NCBI GenBank assembly: GCA_045133795.1 | Contig: JBGUUT010000108.1 | Coordinates: 15,442 to 79,441, forward strand | Direction: 5' to 3' | Origin: RGIG8597 sp045133795 | Lineage (GTDB): Bacteria > Spirochaetota > GWE2-31-10 | DNA length: 64,000 nucleotides | Shown: piece after piece, positions 46,045-55,861 of the stretch | Position numbering within the stretch: position 1 is the first letter of the stretch | Layout of the letters: every line of letters starts with the position of its first letter | Notes under the pieces: model-generated | The model's database searches: none | Told to the model about the DNA's origin: nothing | The model's input: only the letters and a program-made list of their open reading frames with translations | Position numbers and translations under genes: made by a program

Positions 46045-47880
46045 ATGAAAAAAGTTTTTTCACTGTTTATTTTTTTATGTTTATCGATTGTTGCTGTTTC
46101 GGCACAAACAATCGGAGAGATTCGCTTTGAAGGTTTGAAGAGAACTAATCAGAAGTATTTATTAAAAGTTGCCGGTATTTCTGTGGGCGGTAACTGGAAT
46201 GAATCTATAAAATCGTCGGTTGTATCAAAGCTTACAGCATTAGACAAGATTATAGAAAAAGTTGAAGTTACAGAATCGGAAGGAGAAAATGATACCGTTG
46301 CCGTGACAATTGTACTTCAGGAAAAATATTCATTTTTGATAGTTCCGTTTTTTACTTACGGGAATAAAGCCGGAATAAAACCGCGCGTTATTTTTAGAAA
46401 CTATAATTTAGGCGGATACGGAAAATATTTGGGAGTAAAAGGGGCGTTTAGTTGCGATGACTCTTTAGATTTTTCCGTAGATTATAAAGACTATCAATTT
46501 CTTAATCGTGATGATATGACTCTTTCGGTAGAAGCAGCGTTTGAGACTTCAGCTCCGAATTATGCTGTTACCGATTATGCTCCGGGTTTGGCTCCTATCG
46601 GGGCAACTTCATGGACAGAAGAACGCTGGAATGATGAAAATGTTACAGAGTTTAGTTTGTATGGATTGTATGGTTATAAATTGCCGTGGCGAAATGCTCA
46701 ATTTTATGCAAATGCAAAATTTGTTTATGAGTATATTGCGGCATGGGATGACAAAAGTGATGATTATTATTATGAAGTGCCTATTCATCGAGTAATTCCG
46801 AGTACGGCTGCTTCCCTTCTTATTCCGGTTGCAGAGCATTTTGAAATTACACCATGGGTAAGTTTTGCTTATCGTTTGCAGCACAATGAAGAAAGCGGAG
46901 AATTAGTGTATAAAGATAATTCCGCACTTGATTTTGTGGGACAGTATTTAATGTATTATTCTCCGTATTTTAATACAAAATTTTCTGTTCCTTTTAAGGA
47001 AATCGGACTTACCTACTCTATTACTCCGGCAATCAGTTTTTATATAGGAGACCATCAAGTAAAAACGTCGACTAATTTTATGGATTTCGGCTTGCGAAAG
47101 TTTTTTAACGAATGTGCATTAAACTTTTCATTAAAAAATGTAGTTTCTCGTTACGGAACTTTGGCTAAGGGGCTTACTTATAATATTGAGTTGTCAAATA
47201 CGATACATCAGCGATTTTTCCATTATAAGACTGCATATGAAAAAGGGACAAGCTGGTTTGCAGATGATAATCCATGGAAATCGGTTGAAAATACTATTCA
47301 GGTGGAAACGCATTTAACTTATAAATTGAATTATAATTTTTATAAACGTCATTTGTTTGCTATGAAATTTCGCTTGTTCTACTATTACAACGGCATGAAT
47401 ACAAAAGATGATTATAAACCGATTGATGAAAGTATTTATTCTCCTGTAACAAGAAGAGTTTGGGAGCAAGATGTTGACTATGAAATGTTTGAGAATGTCG
47501 GAGATTTTACCGGATATGCCGGTGGGATGTTGAACTTAGGTTATCGTTTGCCGTTGTTTACATTTAAAACACCGAACTTCCTGGGATTGACAATGAAACG
47601 AGAATTAATTTGGGATGCAGATTTGTCTTTCTTTGTGGATATGGGGCTTGCTCAAAACTACGGTGAAATAATGAAAGATGGCGATTATAAAGACTACATT
47701 ATAAACAGGAACTTGTTACATCTTTGTCCGGGATTGGGGGCCGGTATAAAATTGGAAGTCGCTCCGAGATTTATTCCGGTAAAGGCGGTTGTATCGTTGG
47801 GAGTTGATCTTTATAAAATGTTAAAAGAGAAGAATTTCAATTCTAATCTTGTATTTACGATAGGTATTGATAATCAATAG
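46045..47880 (+). CDS. Omp85/BamA-like outer-membrane protein with one POTRA domain
   Basis: The 611-residue product has a signal peptide (about 1-20, ending VSAQ). One POTRA-like module follows (IGEIRFEGLKRTNQKYLLKVAG to about 95), then a C-terminal beta barrel with many aromatic-rich strands; FRNYNLGGYGKYLGVKG is the usual first barrel block of this superfamily. BamA has five POTRAs, so this is a shorter relative, perhaps a TamA- or patatin-like transporter. It sits between a DUF4292 lipoprotein and a membrane protein. Confidence 0.78.
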   Translation: MKKVFSLFIFLCLSIVAVSAQTIGEIRFEGLKRTNQKYLLKVAGISVGGNWNESIKSSVVSKLTALDKIIEKVEVTESEGENDTVAVTIVLQEKYSFLIVPFFTYGNKAGIKPRVIFRNYNLGGYGKYLGVKGAFSCDDSLDFSVDYKDYQFLNRDDMTLSVEAAFETSAPNYAVTDYAPGLAPIGATSWTEERWNDENVTEFSLYGLYGYKLPWRNAQFYANAKFVYEYIAAWDDKSDDYYYEVPIHRVIPSTAASLLIPVAEHFEITPWVSFAYRLQHNEESGELVYKDNSALDFVGQYLMYYSPYFNTKFSVPFKEIGLTYSITPAISFYIGDHQVKTSTNFMDFGLRKFFNECALNFSLKNVVSRYGTLAKGLTYNIELSNTIHQRFFHYKTAYEKGTSWFADDNPWKSVENTIQVETHLTYKLNYNFYKRHLFAMKFRLFYYYNGMNTKDDYKPIDESIYSPVTRRVWEQDVDYEMFENVGDFTGYAGGMLNLGYRLPLFTFKTPNFLGLTMKRELIWDADLSFFVDMGLAQNYGEIMKDGDYKDYIINRNLLHLCPGLGAGIKLEVAPRFIPVKAVVSLGVDLYKMLKEKNFNSNLVFTIGIDNQ

Positions 47881-47898
47881 TTTTGTGGAGGAAATAAA

Positions 47899-48537
47899 AT
47901 GAATATTGTTACGCTTTTATTTTATCCGTTGCTTTGTGTTTGTATGTTACCGACGATTGTAGCACTTACAAATCATGAAGAACGTGTCGGATTTTTTCGT
48001 TGTTATTTCTTTACTGTATTGATTACATTTGTGTGGCTTTTTATGTTCGGACGACTTGAGACGTTTCCTTATAATCATATAGAATGGTATCAGGTTTTCT
48101 CGTATTACTTTTTATTAGATTATCAAGGTCTTTTAGGAATTGTGCTTTGTGCTGCGATTGTGATATTGCTTAATTTGAAAGGGCAAAAAATGCCGACTTG
48201 GCTTAGAGTCATTGCAATTCTTTTTGGAGTTAATACGGTATTTTCAGTAAGTCAAATGTTAAGAACAGAAAATCCTAATAATATTTTTGAATTGTTGACT
48301 CCGTTGGCAGCCAATATATTAATCGGGATTTTGATAATTTTAAGTGTTTCGCTTGTAAAAGAAAAAAAACACTGGTGGATTATTGGAGTTTCTGTAATTG
48401 CAGTTTGTTTTTATAACGGATTTTTTAATAGCTTGTTATTTTTCTATAAGCCTCTGCATTGTGTGAGTATTTTTATTGCAGCAGTGATAATATTTTTAAC
48501 AGCTCTTCTAAAAAAGAAGGGAATTATCAAATTATAA
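47899..48537 (+). CDS. Integral membrane protein, function unknown
   Basis: The 212-residue protein has about six hydrophobic helices and few charged residues, with a conserved-looking NHEERVGFFRCYFF loop after helix 1. No family is recognised. It begins 18 bases after the barrel gene with GGAGG upstream, so it belongs to the same operon. Confidence 0.7.
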   Translation: MNIVTLLFYPLLCVCMLPTIVALTNHEERVGFFRCYFFTVLITFVWLFMFGRLETFPYNHIEWYQVFSYYFLLDYQGLLGIVLCAAIVILLNLKGQKMPTWLRVIAILFGVNTVFSVSQMLRTENPNNIFELLTPLAANILIGILIILSVSLVKEKKHWWIIGVSVIAVCFYNGFFNSLLFFYKPLHCVSIFIAAVIIFLTALLKKKGIIKL

Positions 48538-48862
48538 AATACAGAATCGAAGAAGAAATAAGTGAATGTTTAAAATTGTATTATTTATGACAAGCTTTCG
48601 GGTTTTATTTTGAGGAAATCCTTGCGGAGCCAGAAGAAAGAACAGAAAAGAACTTTTGAACTTATATGTAATTTCTAATCCAACAAAATAATATTTATCT
48701 GTGAATATTTAAGAGACTGTTTTTATAGCAGTCTCTTTTTTATTTTGAGAATAAGCCAAAATAAGTATCATAAATTAAATTTATACGTAAGATTAGACAT
48801 GGACAAATAGGTTGTATTATAATGACTTAATCTAATTATTCCGTACAATTCAGAAAGAATGA
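48538..48862. other. Intergenic region after the outer-membrane operon
   Basis: No gene is supported in these 325 bases. The region holds a terminator at 48711-48742 and short AT-rich stretches; the last 100 bases could hold a promoter for the decayed PcfJ-like gene, but no clear box pair is visible. Confidence 0.5.
48711..48742 (+). terminator. Terminator of the outer-membrane operon
   Basis: AAGAGACTG pairs with CAGTCTCTT around TTTTTATAG, followed by a T-run. Confidence 0.75.
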
Positions 48863-48865
48863 GTG

Positions 48866-50400
48866 ATGGAAAGAATTTGGGCTTACAATCAAATGGAAAA
48901 TAATTATCAACCTTCAACAAAAGCTCCTCTTTCTACATTTCCAACTATTGTCAATATAAAAAAATGTGAAGTTTATTGCCGATATCATCATTGTTGGGAA
49001 CCGATTTTTTCCTTTTCTTCTAATGTTTTAAAAGCAGCCTGTGGAAAATTATATATGGGGTCATTTTCTTACGAAGGAAAAATTTTTTCTTATGGTTACG
49101 AAGTTTTAAAACGCCAAAACTCCTATCAAATAAGAGCATTATCCCAACTTGTTTCCGTAAAAAATCGAAAGTTAATTAATTTTGATTTCGAAGTAAATAC
49201 AGAAAGAAAACGCATTTACAAAAATGATTCTATAGTTTTTGAAGAAAAAGACATAAGAGGATTTTTATGTGATGAGATTTCAAATATACTGCTTGAAGAG
49301 ATAGGCGAAAGTTTCAAAGAAAAATATGGTATAAAGCCAACTGTTTCTAGTTCATATAAAGGATTTGAAGTTGTTCTTGGTTATATGCTTTGTCCTTTTA
49401 ATGTAAACTTTTATAAAATTGCAAAACATTGGGGCTTAAATCCTTGTGATGCTGATTTTACATCTTTATCTTCAGGTGATACTCCATCTGCAGAAAATGG
49501 AATGTTTTCCTGTATGAATATTAAGCCAACAAAAGTTATACGAAAGCTTTACCAGAAAAATCCCTATAGCATAATTCCTTACGCAGCAGTAAAAGATTTG
49601 GGTTTTACAGATGTAAACTTATTACAAAAGAGCACTAATAAAGATTTTTATATTTTTTTTAGTTACTACCAGATTTCTTTTGCATCCGGAGAAATTAGTT
49701 ATCAAATCAGAGATTCTTTGCAGACTTTTATTACGAATATGCTTGCTCTGAGCGACCAAAAAACGTATGGCATTCTCTAAAGCGAACAATAGACATTTTT
49801 GTAAACAAACAAATCTCTGAATATATTATTACTGACGGAATCAATATGTATGCTGGAATTTCTGCTTTTTTAACAGATAGAGAAAAAAAAGAAATTATTT
49901 AATACTTATATCCATGATTTTCTTATCCGTTGACAAAATCAATTATCAAATCAAGAAAGAAGAATAAAAAATAGAAAAGAAGAGAAAATAAAATTTGATA
50001 TTGAACAAGAATTTCTAGACCTTGAATATAAATGTGGCGAAGATTTTTACCTTGATAAAAAAAAGGGGAAAGAATTCCTATTTCAGATGCAGACCGCTGG
50101 TGTTTTTATGTTGCAAAAGATTCTTATCAATTAAAAGTTATTGGCAGCGAAATGAGCAACTGTGTAGGCAGGGGGTATTCAAAAGCAGTACAACAACGTA
50201 AAGCTACAATTGTTTATGCCATTTATAAATGCAAGTTTAAGATTTGTATAGAAGTAACTCCCCAATTTACAATCCGCCAAGCTTTTGGACCTCATAATTC
50301 TCAATTGGAAGGCGATGCCTTTAAAGCTTATTTGGAATGGTGCAAAGAGAAAAAAATAAAAAAAATTAGAGTATTTGACCGTCAGCTAGCACCACGCTAA
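48866..50400 (+). pseudogene. Decayed PcfJ-like gene
   Basis: The first 304 codons form one frame (48866-49780). The protein continues in another frame from an A-run at 49758-49763 (HSLKRTIDIFVNKQISEYIITDG, to a stop near 49902), shifts again at a run of eight A near 49882-49889, and again at the A/G run near 50056-50067. The last frame (about 50068-50400) reads SEMSNCVGRGYSKAV and YLEWCKEKKIKKIRVF. This Cys-bearing block followed by a beta-rich end is characteristic of the PcfJ-like family, named after a protein of conjugative plasmid pCF10. At least three frameshifts, mostly at homopolymers, indicate decay, although sequencing error at A-runs cannot be excluded. The intact fragment 50152-50400 alone is unlikely to be functional. 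Confidence 0.72.
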
Positions 50401-50434
50401 ATATTTTTCGGTTTTGTTAACAAAATAAATTTAT

Positions 50435-50477
50435 AAAAAAGCCTGCGAAAAAAATATTTCAATCGCAGGCTTTTTTA
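50435..50477. terminator. Bidirectional terminator between PcfJ-like pseudogene and murA
   Basis: AAAAAAGCCTGCGA pairs with TCGCAGGCTTTTTT, with A- and T-runs on the two sides; the genes converge here. Confidence 0.85.
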
Positions 50478-50487
50478 TGTGAAATTA

Positions 50488-51768
50488 TTAATCTTCTTCT
50501 ACGCTGATGTGAGCTCCCAAGCTCTGCAATTTTGCCGGAAGATTTTCATATCCACGCTCGATTTGAATAACATTGTGGATTGTACTTTTTCCTTCAGCAC
50601 ATAATGCAGCTATTACAAGAGCCATTCCGGCACGAATGTCCGGACTTGTAAGTGTAGTTCCGCGTAAATGTGCCGGTCCTGAAATTACGGCTCTGTGTGG
50701 GTCACAAAGTATTATTTTTGCTCCCATTGAAACTAACTTATCTACAAAGAACATTCTGGATTCAAACATTTTTTCAAATACAAGAACTGTTCCTTCAACT
50801 TGTGTTGCGGTTACTATTACAATACTCATCAAATCAGGTGGGAATCCTGGCCATGGAGCATCATCGATTTTCGGAATCATACCGCCGATATCTGATTGTA
50901 CTTTGAGTTCTTGGTGACCCGGAATAAATATAGATTTTCCGTCTGTTTCCCAGCGAATTCCTAATTTACCGAATGTCAAACGTGCCATATTCATGTTTTC
51001 CGGTTGGCAGTTAAGGATTTCCATTTCACTTCTGGTAACGGCAGCAAGTCCGATTAAAGAACCGACTTCCATAAAATCCATACCGATAGTAAAATCTGTA
51101 CCGTGAAGTTTAGGAACTCCGGTAATTTTTAGAATGTTAGAACCGATTCCGTCGATTTTTGCACCCATTTGGTTAAGCAAATTACACAAATCTTGAACAT
51201 GAGGTTCACTTGCTGCGTTCATCAAAATAGTTTGACCTTCGGCAAGAACTGCTGCCATTACGGCGTTTTCCGTACCTGTAACAGAAGCTTCGTCCAAGAA
51301 TATATCTTTTCCTACAAGTTTATTTGCAGTCAATTTGAATGTTGAAGTAACATCAACGCTGCTTCCGAGTTTTGAAAGAGCCAGAAAGTGAGTATCAAGT
51401 CTTCTTCGACCGATTACGTCACCGCCCGGAGGAGGAAGCTCGATTTCTCCGATACGTGCAAGCATAGGGCCTACAAATAAAATGGAAGTTCTGATTTTTC
51501 TTCCCAGTTCTGAATTGATAGAATTAGATGTAACAATGCCGGAAAATTTATAACAATGTTCATCAATTTTTTCTATTTTTTTCCCAAGTTCACCTAAGAT
51601 TTTAATCATGATGTTAACATCTTCGATGTTAGGAACATTTCTTAAAGTAACTTCTTCATCTGTTAATATTGTAGCAGCAAGTATAGGAAGTGCCGCATTT
51701 TTGTTTCCGTTAGGTGTAACTTTTCCTTTTAACGGATAACCGCCTTCGATAATGTATTTTTTTGCCAT
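50488..51768 (-). CDS. murA: UDP-N-acetylglucosamine 1-carboxyvinyltransferase, Asp variant
   Basis: MurA starts peptidoglycan synthesis by adding enolpyruvate to UDP-GlcNAc. The 426-residue product has Lys23-Asn24 (NGNKNAALP) and the full EPT repeats. The active-site loop reads PPPGGDVIGRR, with Asp117 where most MurA enzymes have the Cys alkylated by fosfomycin. Asp here is known in Mycobacterium, Chlamydia and Borrelia and gives natural fosfomycin insensitivity, so resistance is expected. It is transcribed alone. Confidence 0.95.
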   Translation of the reverse strand: MAKKYIIEGGYPLKGKVTPNGNKNAALPILAATILTDEEVTLRNVPNIEDVNIMIKILGELGKKIEKIDEHCYKFSGIVTSNSINSELGRKIRTSILFVGPMLARIGEIELPPPGGDVIGRRRLDTHFLALSKLGSSVDVTSTFKLTANKLVGKDIFLDEASVTGTENAVMAAVLAEGQTILMNAASEPHVQDLCNLLNQMGAKIDGIGSNILKITGVPKLHGTDFTIGMDFMEVGSLIGLAAVTRSEMEILNCQPENMNMARLTFGKLGIRWETDGKSIFIPGHQELKVQSDIGGMIPKIDDAPWPGFPPDLMSIVIVTATQVEGTVLVFEKMFESRMFFVDKLVSMGAKIILCDPHRAVISGPAHLRGTTLTSPDIRAGMALVIAALCAEGKSTIHNVIQIERGYENLPAKLQSLGAHISVEED

Positions 51769-51851
51769 ATTTTTTCCTAATTAGTATTTAAAACAAATGT
51801 CGACATTTTTACAAAACGCCTTACGCTTTTTAACATAAAGATTCTTTTTAA

Positions 51852-52193
51852 TCACCCTTTAAAGATAAAAAATACTGCACCGAGCATACAAAGCCCAGCC
51901 CATAAGTAATTTAATCGCAAAGGTTCTTGTAAATACCAGACAGAAAATGGAACAAAAACTGACAGCGATATAACTTCTTGCATTATTTTCAATTGCGGGA
52001 CGGAAAGACTTGTTGCACCGAGACGATTTGCCGGCACTTGAAACATATATTCAAAAAATGCAATTCCCCAGCTGATTAACGCTGCGATAAACCACGGCTT
52101 GTCGTTTAAATCTTTTAAATGTGCATACCATGCAAAAGTCATCAAAACATTTGATGCGATTAATAATAAAACTGTACGAATAACTACGCTCAT
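51852..52193 (-). CDS. DMT-family (DUF486) small membrane protein
   Basis: The 113-residue protein has four hydrophobic helices and matches DUF486 (MTFAWYAHLKD, PWFIAALISWGIAFFEYMFQVPANR). The family belongs to the drug/metabolite transporter superfamily in its small, probably dimeric form; no substrate is known. Confidence 0.85.
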   Translation of the reverse strand: MSVVIRTVLLLIASNVLMTFAWYAHLKDLNDKPWFIAALISWGIAFFEYMFQVPANRLGATSLSVPQLKIMQEVISLSVFVPFSVWYLQEPLRLNYLWAGLCMLGAVFFIFKG

Positions 52194-52252
52194 AAAAACC
52201 TCTGAAAATTTATATGATTAGTTATCGTACAGATATTAAAATTGTTAATATT

Positions 52253-55138
52253 TTAGTTTTGTTCTTCTTGAATTGCTTTTGCTACAATTCCTGACAAAGT
52301 TTCGATAGTGAAAGGTTTAGGTAGAAAATCATAAAAACCGTGTTTCATGGCTTCGACAACTTTGGGATGATTTTGCATAGCGGAATTGAGTATAACTTTT
52401 GTCTTATTATTTATTTGTTGTAATTTTTCAAAGATTTCCAATCCGTTCATATCCGGCAAAAAGAAATCTATAATTACACACGAAATACTTTCATTATTTT
52501 CTTCGAATAACTGTATTGCTTCCGTACCGTTTGTAGCCGGGAGAACTTCGTAACCGCACATTTGCAATATTTTCATTGCCGTATAGCGAACAATATCTTC
52601 ATCATCGATTAAAAGAACTTTTCCGGAACCGTGTATCAATTTATTTTTAGTTTCGGAAGTTTTGTTTGGCAGAGTAGGCGGCGTAACGTTACCTTTTTTT
52701 GCCGGCAATAAAATTGTGATTTTTACGCCGTTATCTGAAATACATGAAACGCTACCTTTGTGATTGTGAATCACGGTATATGCAAATGTCAAATCCAGTC
52801 CGAAATGTTGTTCAAGAGTTTGAGTGCGGAAAAAAGGCACGAATAGATTGTCAAGGTCGTCTTGTGACATTTCCAGTTGCGGATTGTGCAGAATTATTTG
52901 ATAGAAAATTTCATCATATTTTTTTACGGAAGAAAAATTCATGCTTACAGCTGTCGGAGTTATTTTTTGGATACAAGAAATAAGATAATTAAACATTGTT
53001 CCGAGCATTTCGCCGTCACCGTCGATTATTGCTTCGTTTTTGATATTGTCGATAAAAATCATGCCGTGAGTTTCAAACGTTTTTGATACATCACAAACAA
53101 GCTGGTGTAAATCGTATGATGTAAAACGAGATTTATCAACTTGGGAAATGGAAACGATTTTGTTGATAATTTGCTGTCCACGCATTATAGCTTTGCGGAT
53201 ATTTATCATATCTTCCTGTAATTCCGTGTTGTTTTTGATTATTTGCTTGTAATCAATCAAATCCAGTGTTCCGGTAAGTCCGCCGGTGATATTATTTAAA
53301 TCGTGTGCAAGTCCGCCAGCTAACGTTTTGATAAAATTGGCATTTTTTTCATTTTCCTGCTGTTGCTGGTTTTCCTTCAGAGAAGTAATGTCAAAAACGT
53401 GCAGAATAAAAATATTTTTTCTTTTTGTCATAGGAAAAACAGTTACATTATAGAAACGAGTTTGACCGTTAACATCTTTTTTAAAGGAAAATGTTTTGCG
53501 ATTTCCGGATTTTGTCATTTGTTCAATCAAATCTAAATTGTTTTTTAAAATCGGCGAAATATCTTTCAGATGACAATTTGATACATTTTGGGCGTTAGTT
53601 TGAAAAATATTAAGAAAGCTTGTATTAAAATAGTCGACAGTGAAACATTCATTGAATGTCAATAGCCCGCTGGAAACAGAATTTATAACATCATGAAAAT
53701 AATCTTGTAATTGAAAAACTTTTTGTTCGGCAAGGTATCGCTGCGTGATGTTTCTGGCACTTCCTTGAAGTTCCAGTTCGTTTCTTTTGTCTTTTAATCT
53801 GTGCATGTAAACTTCAAAGTACAAAAGACTTTGGTTTGAATGGCGAATTGTTATAACAAACGGTTTTGCAATGCTGTCTTCTTCAAAACTTTTTATAATT
53901 GAACGTAATGCACAGGAATTTTGTATTTTGTTCGGGAAAATATCGTTTCGGTTTTCTCCCGGGGTATTAAGTAAATCTTTAAGTTCTTTTTCTCCGTAAC
54001 CCAGCAAAGCTCCGACAGACGGGCTAATATAAGTAAGTCGCAGATTTCGATTCATTCGGAAAATCATATCAACGCTTTCTTCAACCAACGCACGAAATTT
54101 CTTTTCACTGTTACTTAATGATTTTTTATTATCAAGAATTTGTGTCGCCATCGTGTAAAAGTTTTCAGATAGAACTTTTATCTCGTGAAAAAAAGCGTGG
54201 CTTTGGGGTTTGATGTAGTTTCCGAGAGCTAATTGCGTGCTGGCGTCGGCAAAACTTATGATTGGTTCCGAAATGTAACGTTTTCCGTAATATGAAAACA
54301 ATATCGTAAAAAACAATATTATCGCAATGAAGATAAGTGTACTTATTGTTAGCGGAAACAAAATATCAAAAAGTTCTTTTCCCGGTAATAAAAAGTAAAG
54401 AGTGAGATTTCCTTGATTGATGGTATCTGCATTATAAAGATAGATTTCTTTACCAGACTTGATAATATTTTTTAGTTTTGTTTTTGAATAAGTGAAATTG
54501 CGACCGTGTAAGTTTTTAGAATCATCCGAGGTGTATAAGACTGTATTGTCATTAGTGGTAATAAATATTTTAGATTTGTTGTCTATTTTGCATTGACTCA
54601 GGATTTTTGTTAGAATTTTATTGTAATTCAGAGAAAGTCCCACAATTTCGGTTGTATCAGAATCATTTTTCAGCGGATAAAAATAAGATATGTTTGTGTA
54701 TTTTTTATTTAAAAGTAAGGAATTAACCCAGACTGGTTGAGATTTATTTACTGCGATTTTAAATTCTTCATATTCAGATAAATCCATTTCATGAAAATCC
54801 ATATCCGGAATTGATTTTTTTATGGTGCCGTCTTTATTTATAAAGAAGAAAGCATTTATAAACGGATGTATCTTTTTGTACTCAATAAAGATTTTTTCAA
54901 GCTCGTTTGAGGAGAGTTTATCCATTGTTTCCAGTTCGTTTGCCGTACTGGAAAGAATTGCTTCTATTTGAGCTGTAAATTGAGTTACGATAAATTGCTT
55001 TTTTGCATTTGTAAGGCGTATTATTTCGGATGTAAAAAATAAATAACAGAAACTGATTAATATCAATACGGGGATTAGAATTGCAAGCGGAATATATTTT
55101 GAAAAAAGGTGGAATATACTGTTTTTGTTCATTCTCAT
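52253..55138 (-). CDS. Hybrid sensor histidine kinase with degenerate ATPase domain
   Basis: The 961-residue protein has TM1 (about 14-36), a periplasmic dCache-like sensor (about 40-250), TM2 (about 257-283), a HAMP-like linker, PAS domains (about 345-465 and 475-590), a HisKA dimer with His612 in AGGLAHDLNNI, an ATPase-like domain (about 680-815) and a receiver with Asp845/846, Asp891 and Lys941. The ATPase boxes are eroded: the N-box Asn-Ala is SC, the G1 Asp-x-Gly is replaced around LHNPQLEM, and the G2 Gly cluster reads HFGLDL. Autophosphorylation is doubtful, while the receiver is intact. No partner regulator is adjacent. Confidence 0.88.
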   Translation of the reverse strand: MRMNKNSIFHLFSKYIPLAILIPVLILISFCYLFFTSEIIRLTNAKKQFIVTQFTAQIEAILSSTANELETMDKLSSNELEKIFIEYKKIHPFINAFFFINKDGTIKKSIPDMDFHEMDLSEYEEFKIAVNKSQPVWVNSLLLNKKYTNISYFYPLKNDSDTTEIVGLSLNYNKILTKILSQCKIDNKSKIFITTNDNTVLYTSDDSKNLHGRNFTYSKTKLKNIIKSGKEIYLYNADTINQGNLTLYFLLPGKELFDILFPLTISTLIFIAIILFFTILFSYYGKRYISEPIISFADASTQLALGNYIKPQSHAFFHEIKVLSENFYTMATQILDNKKSLSNSEKKFRALVEESVDMIFRMNRNLRLTYISPSVGALLGYGEKELKDLLNTPGENRNDIFPNKIQNSCALRSIIKSFEEDSIAKPFVITIRHSNQSLLYFEVYMHRLKDKRNELELQGSARNITQRYLAEQKVFQLQDYFHDVINSVSSGLLTFNECFTVDYFNTSFLNIFQTNAQNVSNCHLKDISPILKNNLDLIEQMTKSGNRKTFSFKKDVNGQTRFYNVTVFPMTKRKNIFILHVFDITSLKENQQQQENEKNANFIKTLAGGLAHDLNNITGGLTGTLDLIDYKQIIKNNTELQEDMINIRKAIMRGQQIINKIVSISQVDKSRFTSYDLHQLVCDVSKTFETHGMIFIDNIKNEAIIDGDGEMLGTMFNYLISCIQKITPTAVSMNFSSVKKYDEIFYQIILHNPQLEMSQDDLDNLFVPFFRTQTLEQHFGLDLTFAYTVIHNHKGSVSCISDNGVKITILLPAKKGNVTPPTLPNKTSETKNKLIHGSGKVLLIDDEDIVRYTAMKILQMCGYEVLPATNGTEAIQLFEENNESISCVIIDFFLPDMNGLEIFEKLQQINNKTKVILNSAMQNHPKVVEAMKHGFYDFLPKPFTIETLSGIVAKAIQEEQN

Positions 55139-55272
55139 TAGTAAGCCTTTAATTTTAATTTTTTACAGTAAAAGACTGTATAAAACTATTTGCTTTTTTG
55201 CTAGCTAAAATGAAGTTTTCCGTGTAATATACGCAAAAATTTTACTAAAACATTGAGACAGGAGCTTTTTAC

Positions 55273-55860
55273 ATGAGAAAAGAAAGTGTGGAACGTAAAA
55301 CAAAAGAAACGCAAATTTCTATTACGTTGAATCTTGACGGAAGCGGGAAGTCTGACATTTCGACGGGAATCGGTTTTTTTGACCATATGCTTTGTGCATT
55401 TGCCAAACACGGTAGTTTTGATTTAGATATGAAAGTAACCGGAGATTTGGAAGTAGATTTTCATCACACTATAGAAGATTGCGGAATTGCGTTGGGGGCA
55501 CTTTTTGAAAAAGCACTCGGCGACAAGGGCGGAATCGAGCGTTTCGGAAATGTAGCAATTCCGTTGGATGAAGCATTGTCTCATGTTGCGATAGATATTT
55601 CCGGGCGACCGTTTTTGCACTTTGGATTAGATTTTCCTCGTCCGGAAGACGGCAGCGGTGTAAATCCATGGTTGTTTGAGGAGTTTTTCAGAGGTTTTGT
55701 TAATAATGCAAAAATTACATTGCATATTGATAAAATTCGCGGAGATAATTCTCATCATATTTTGGAAAGTACATTCAAAGCGTTTGCTCGTGCAATGAAA
55801 AAAGCTGTCAGCATTACCGGTAATGTCACAGATGTACCGAGTACAAAAGGAGTTTTATAA
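55273..55860 (+). CDS. hisB: Imidazoleglycerol-phosphate dehydratase
   Basis: HisB dehydrates imidazole glycerol phosphate in histidine synthesis. The 195-residue single-domain form has IGFFDHMLCAFAKHG, DFHHTIEDCGIALG and HHILESTFKAFARA, whose His and Glu residues bind two manganese ions. It is followed one base later by hisH; other his genes are not in the window. Confidence 0.96.
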   Translation: MRKESVERKTKETQISITLNLDGSGKSDISTGIGFFDHMLCAFAKHGSFDLDMKVTGDLEVDFHHTIEDCGIALGALFEKALGDKGGIERFGNVAIPLDEALSHVAIDISGRPFLHFGLDFPRPEDGSGVNPWLFEEFFRGFVNNAKITLHIDKIRGDNSHHILESTFKAFARAMKKAVSITGNVTDVPSTKGVL

Positions 55861-55861
55861 T

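Noticed and set aside
50152..50400. 82-codon open frame as an independent gene
   Set aside because: Its sequence is the conserved end of the PcfJ-like family, and upstream frames supply the rest; it is a fragment of the pseudogene.
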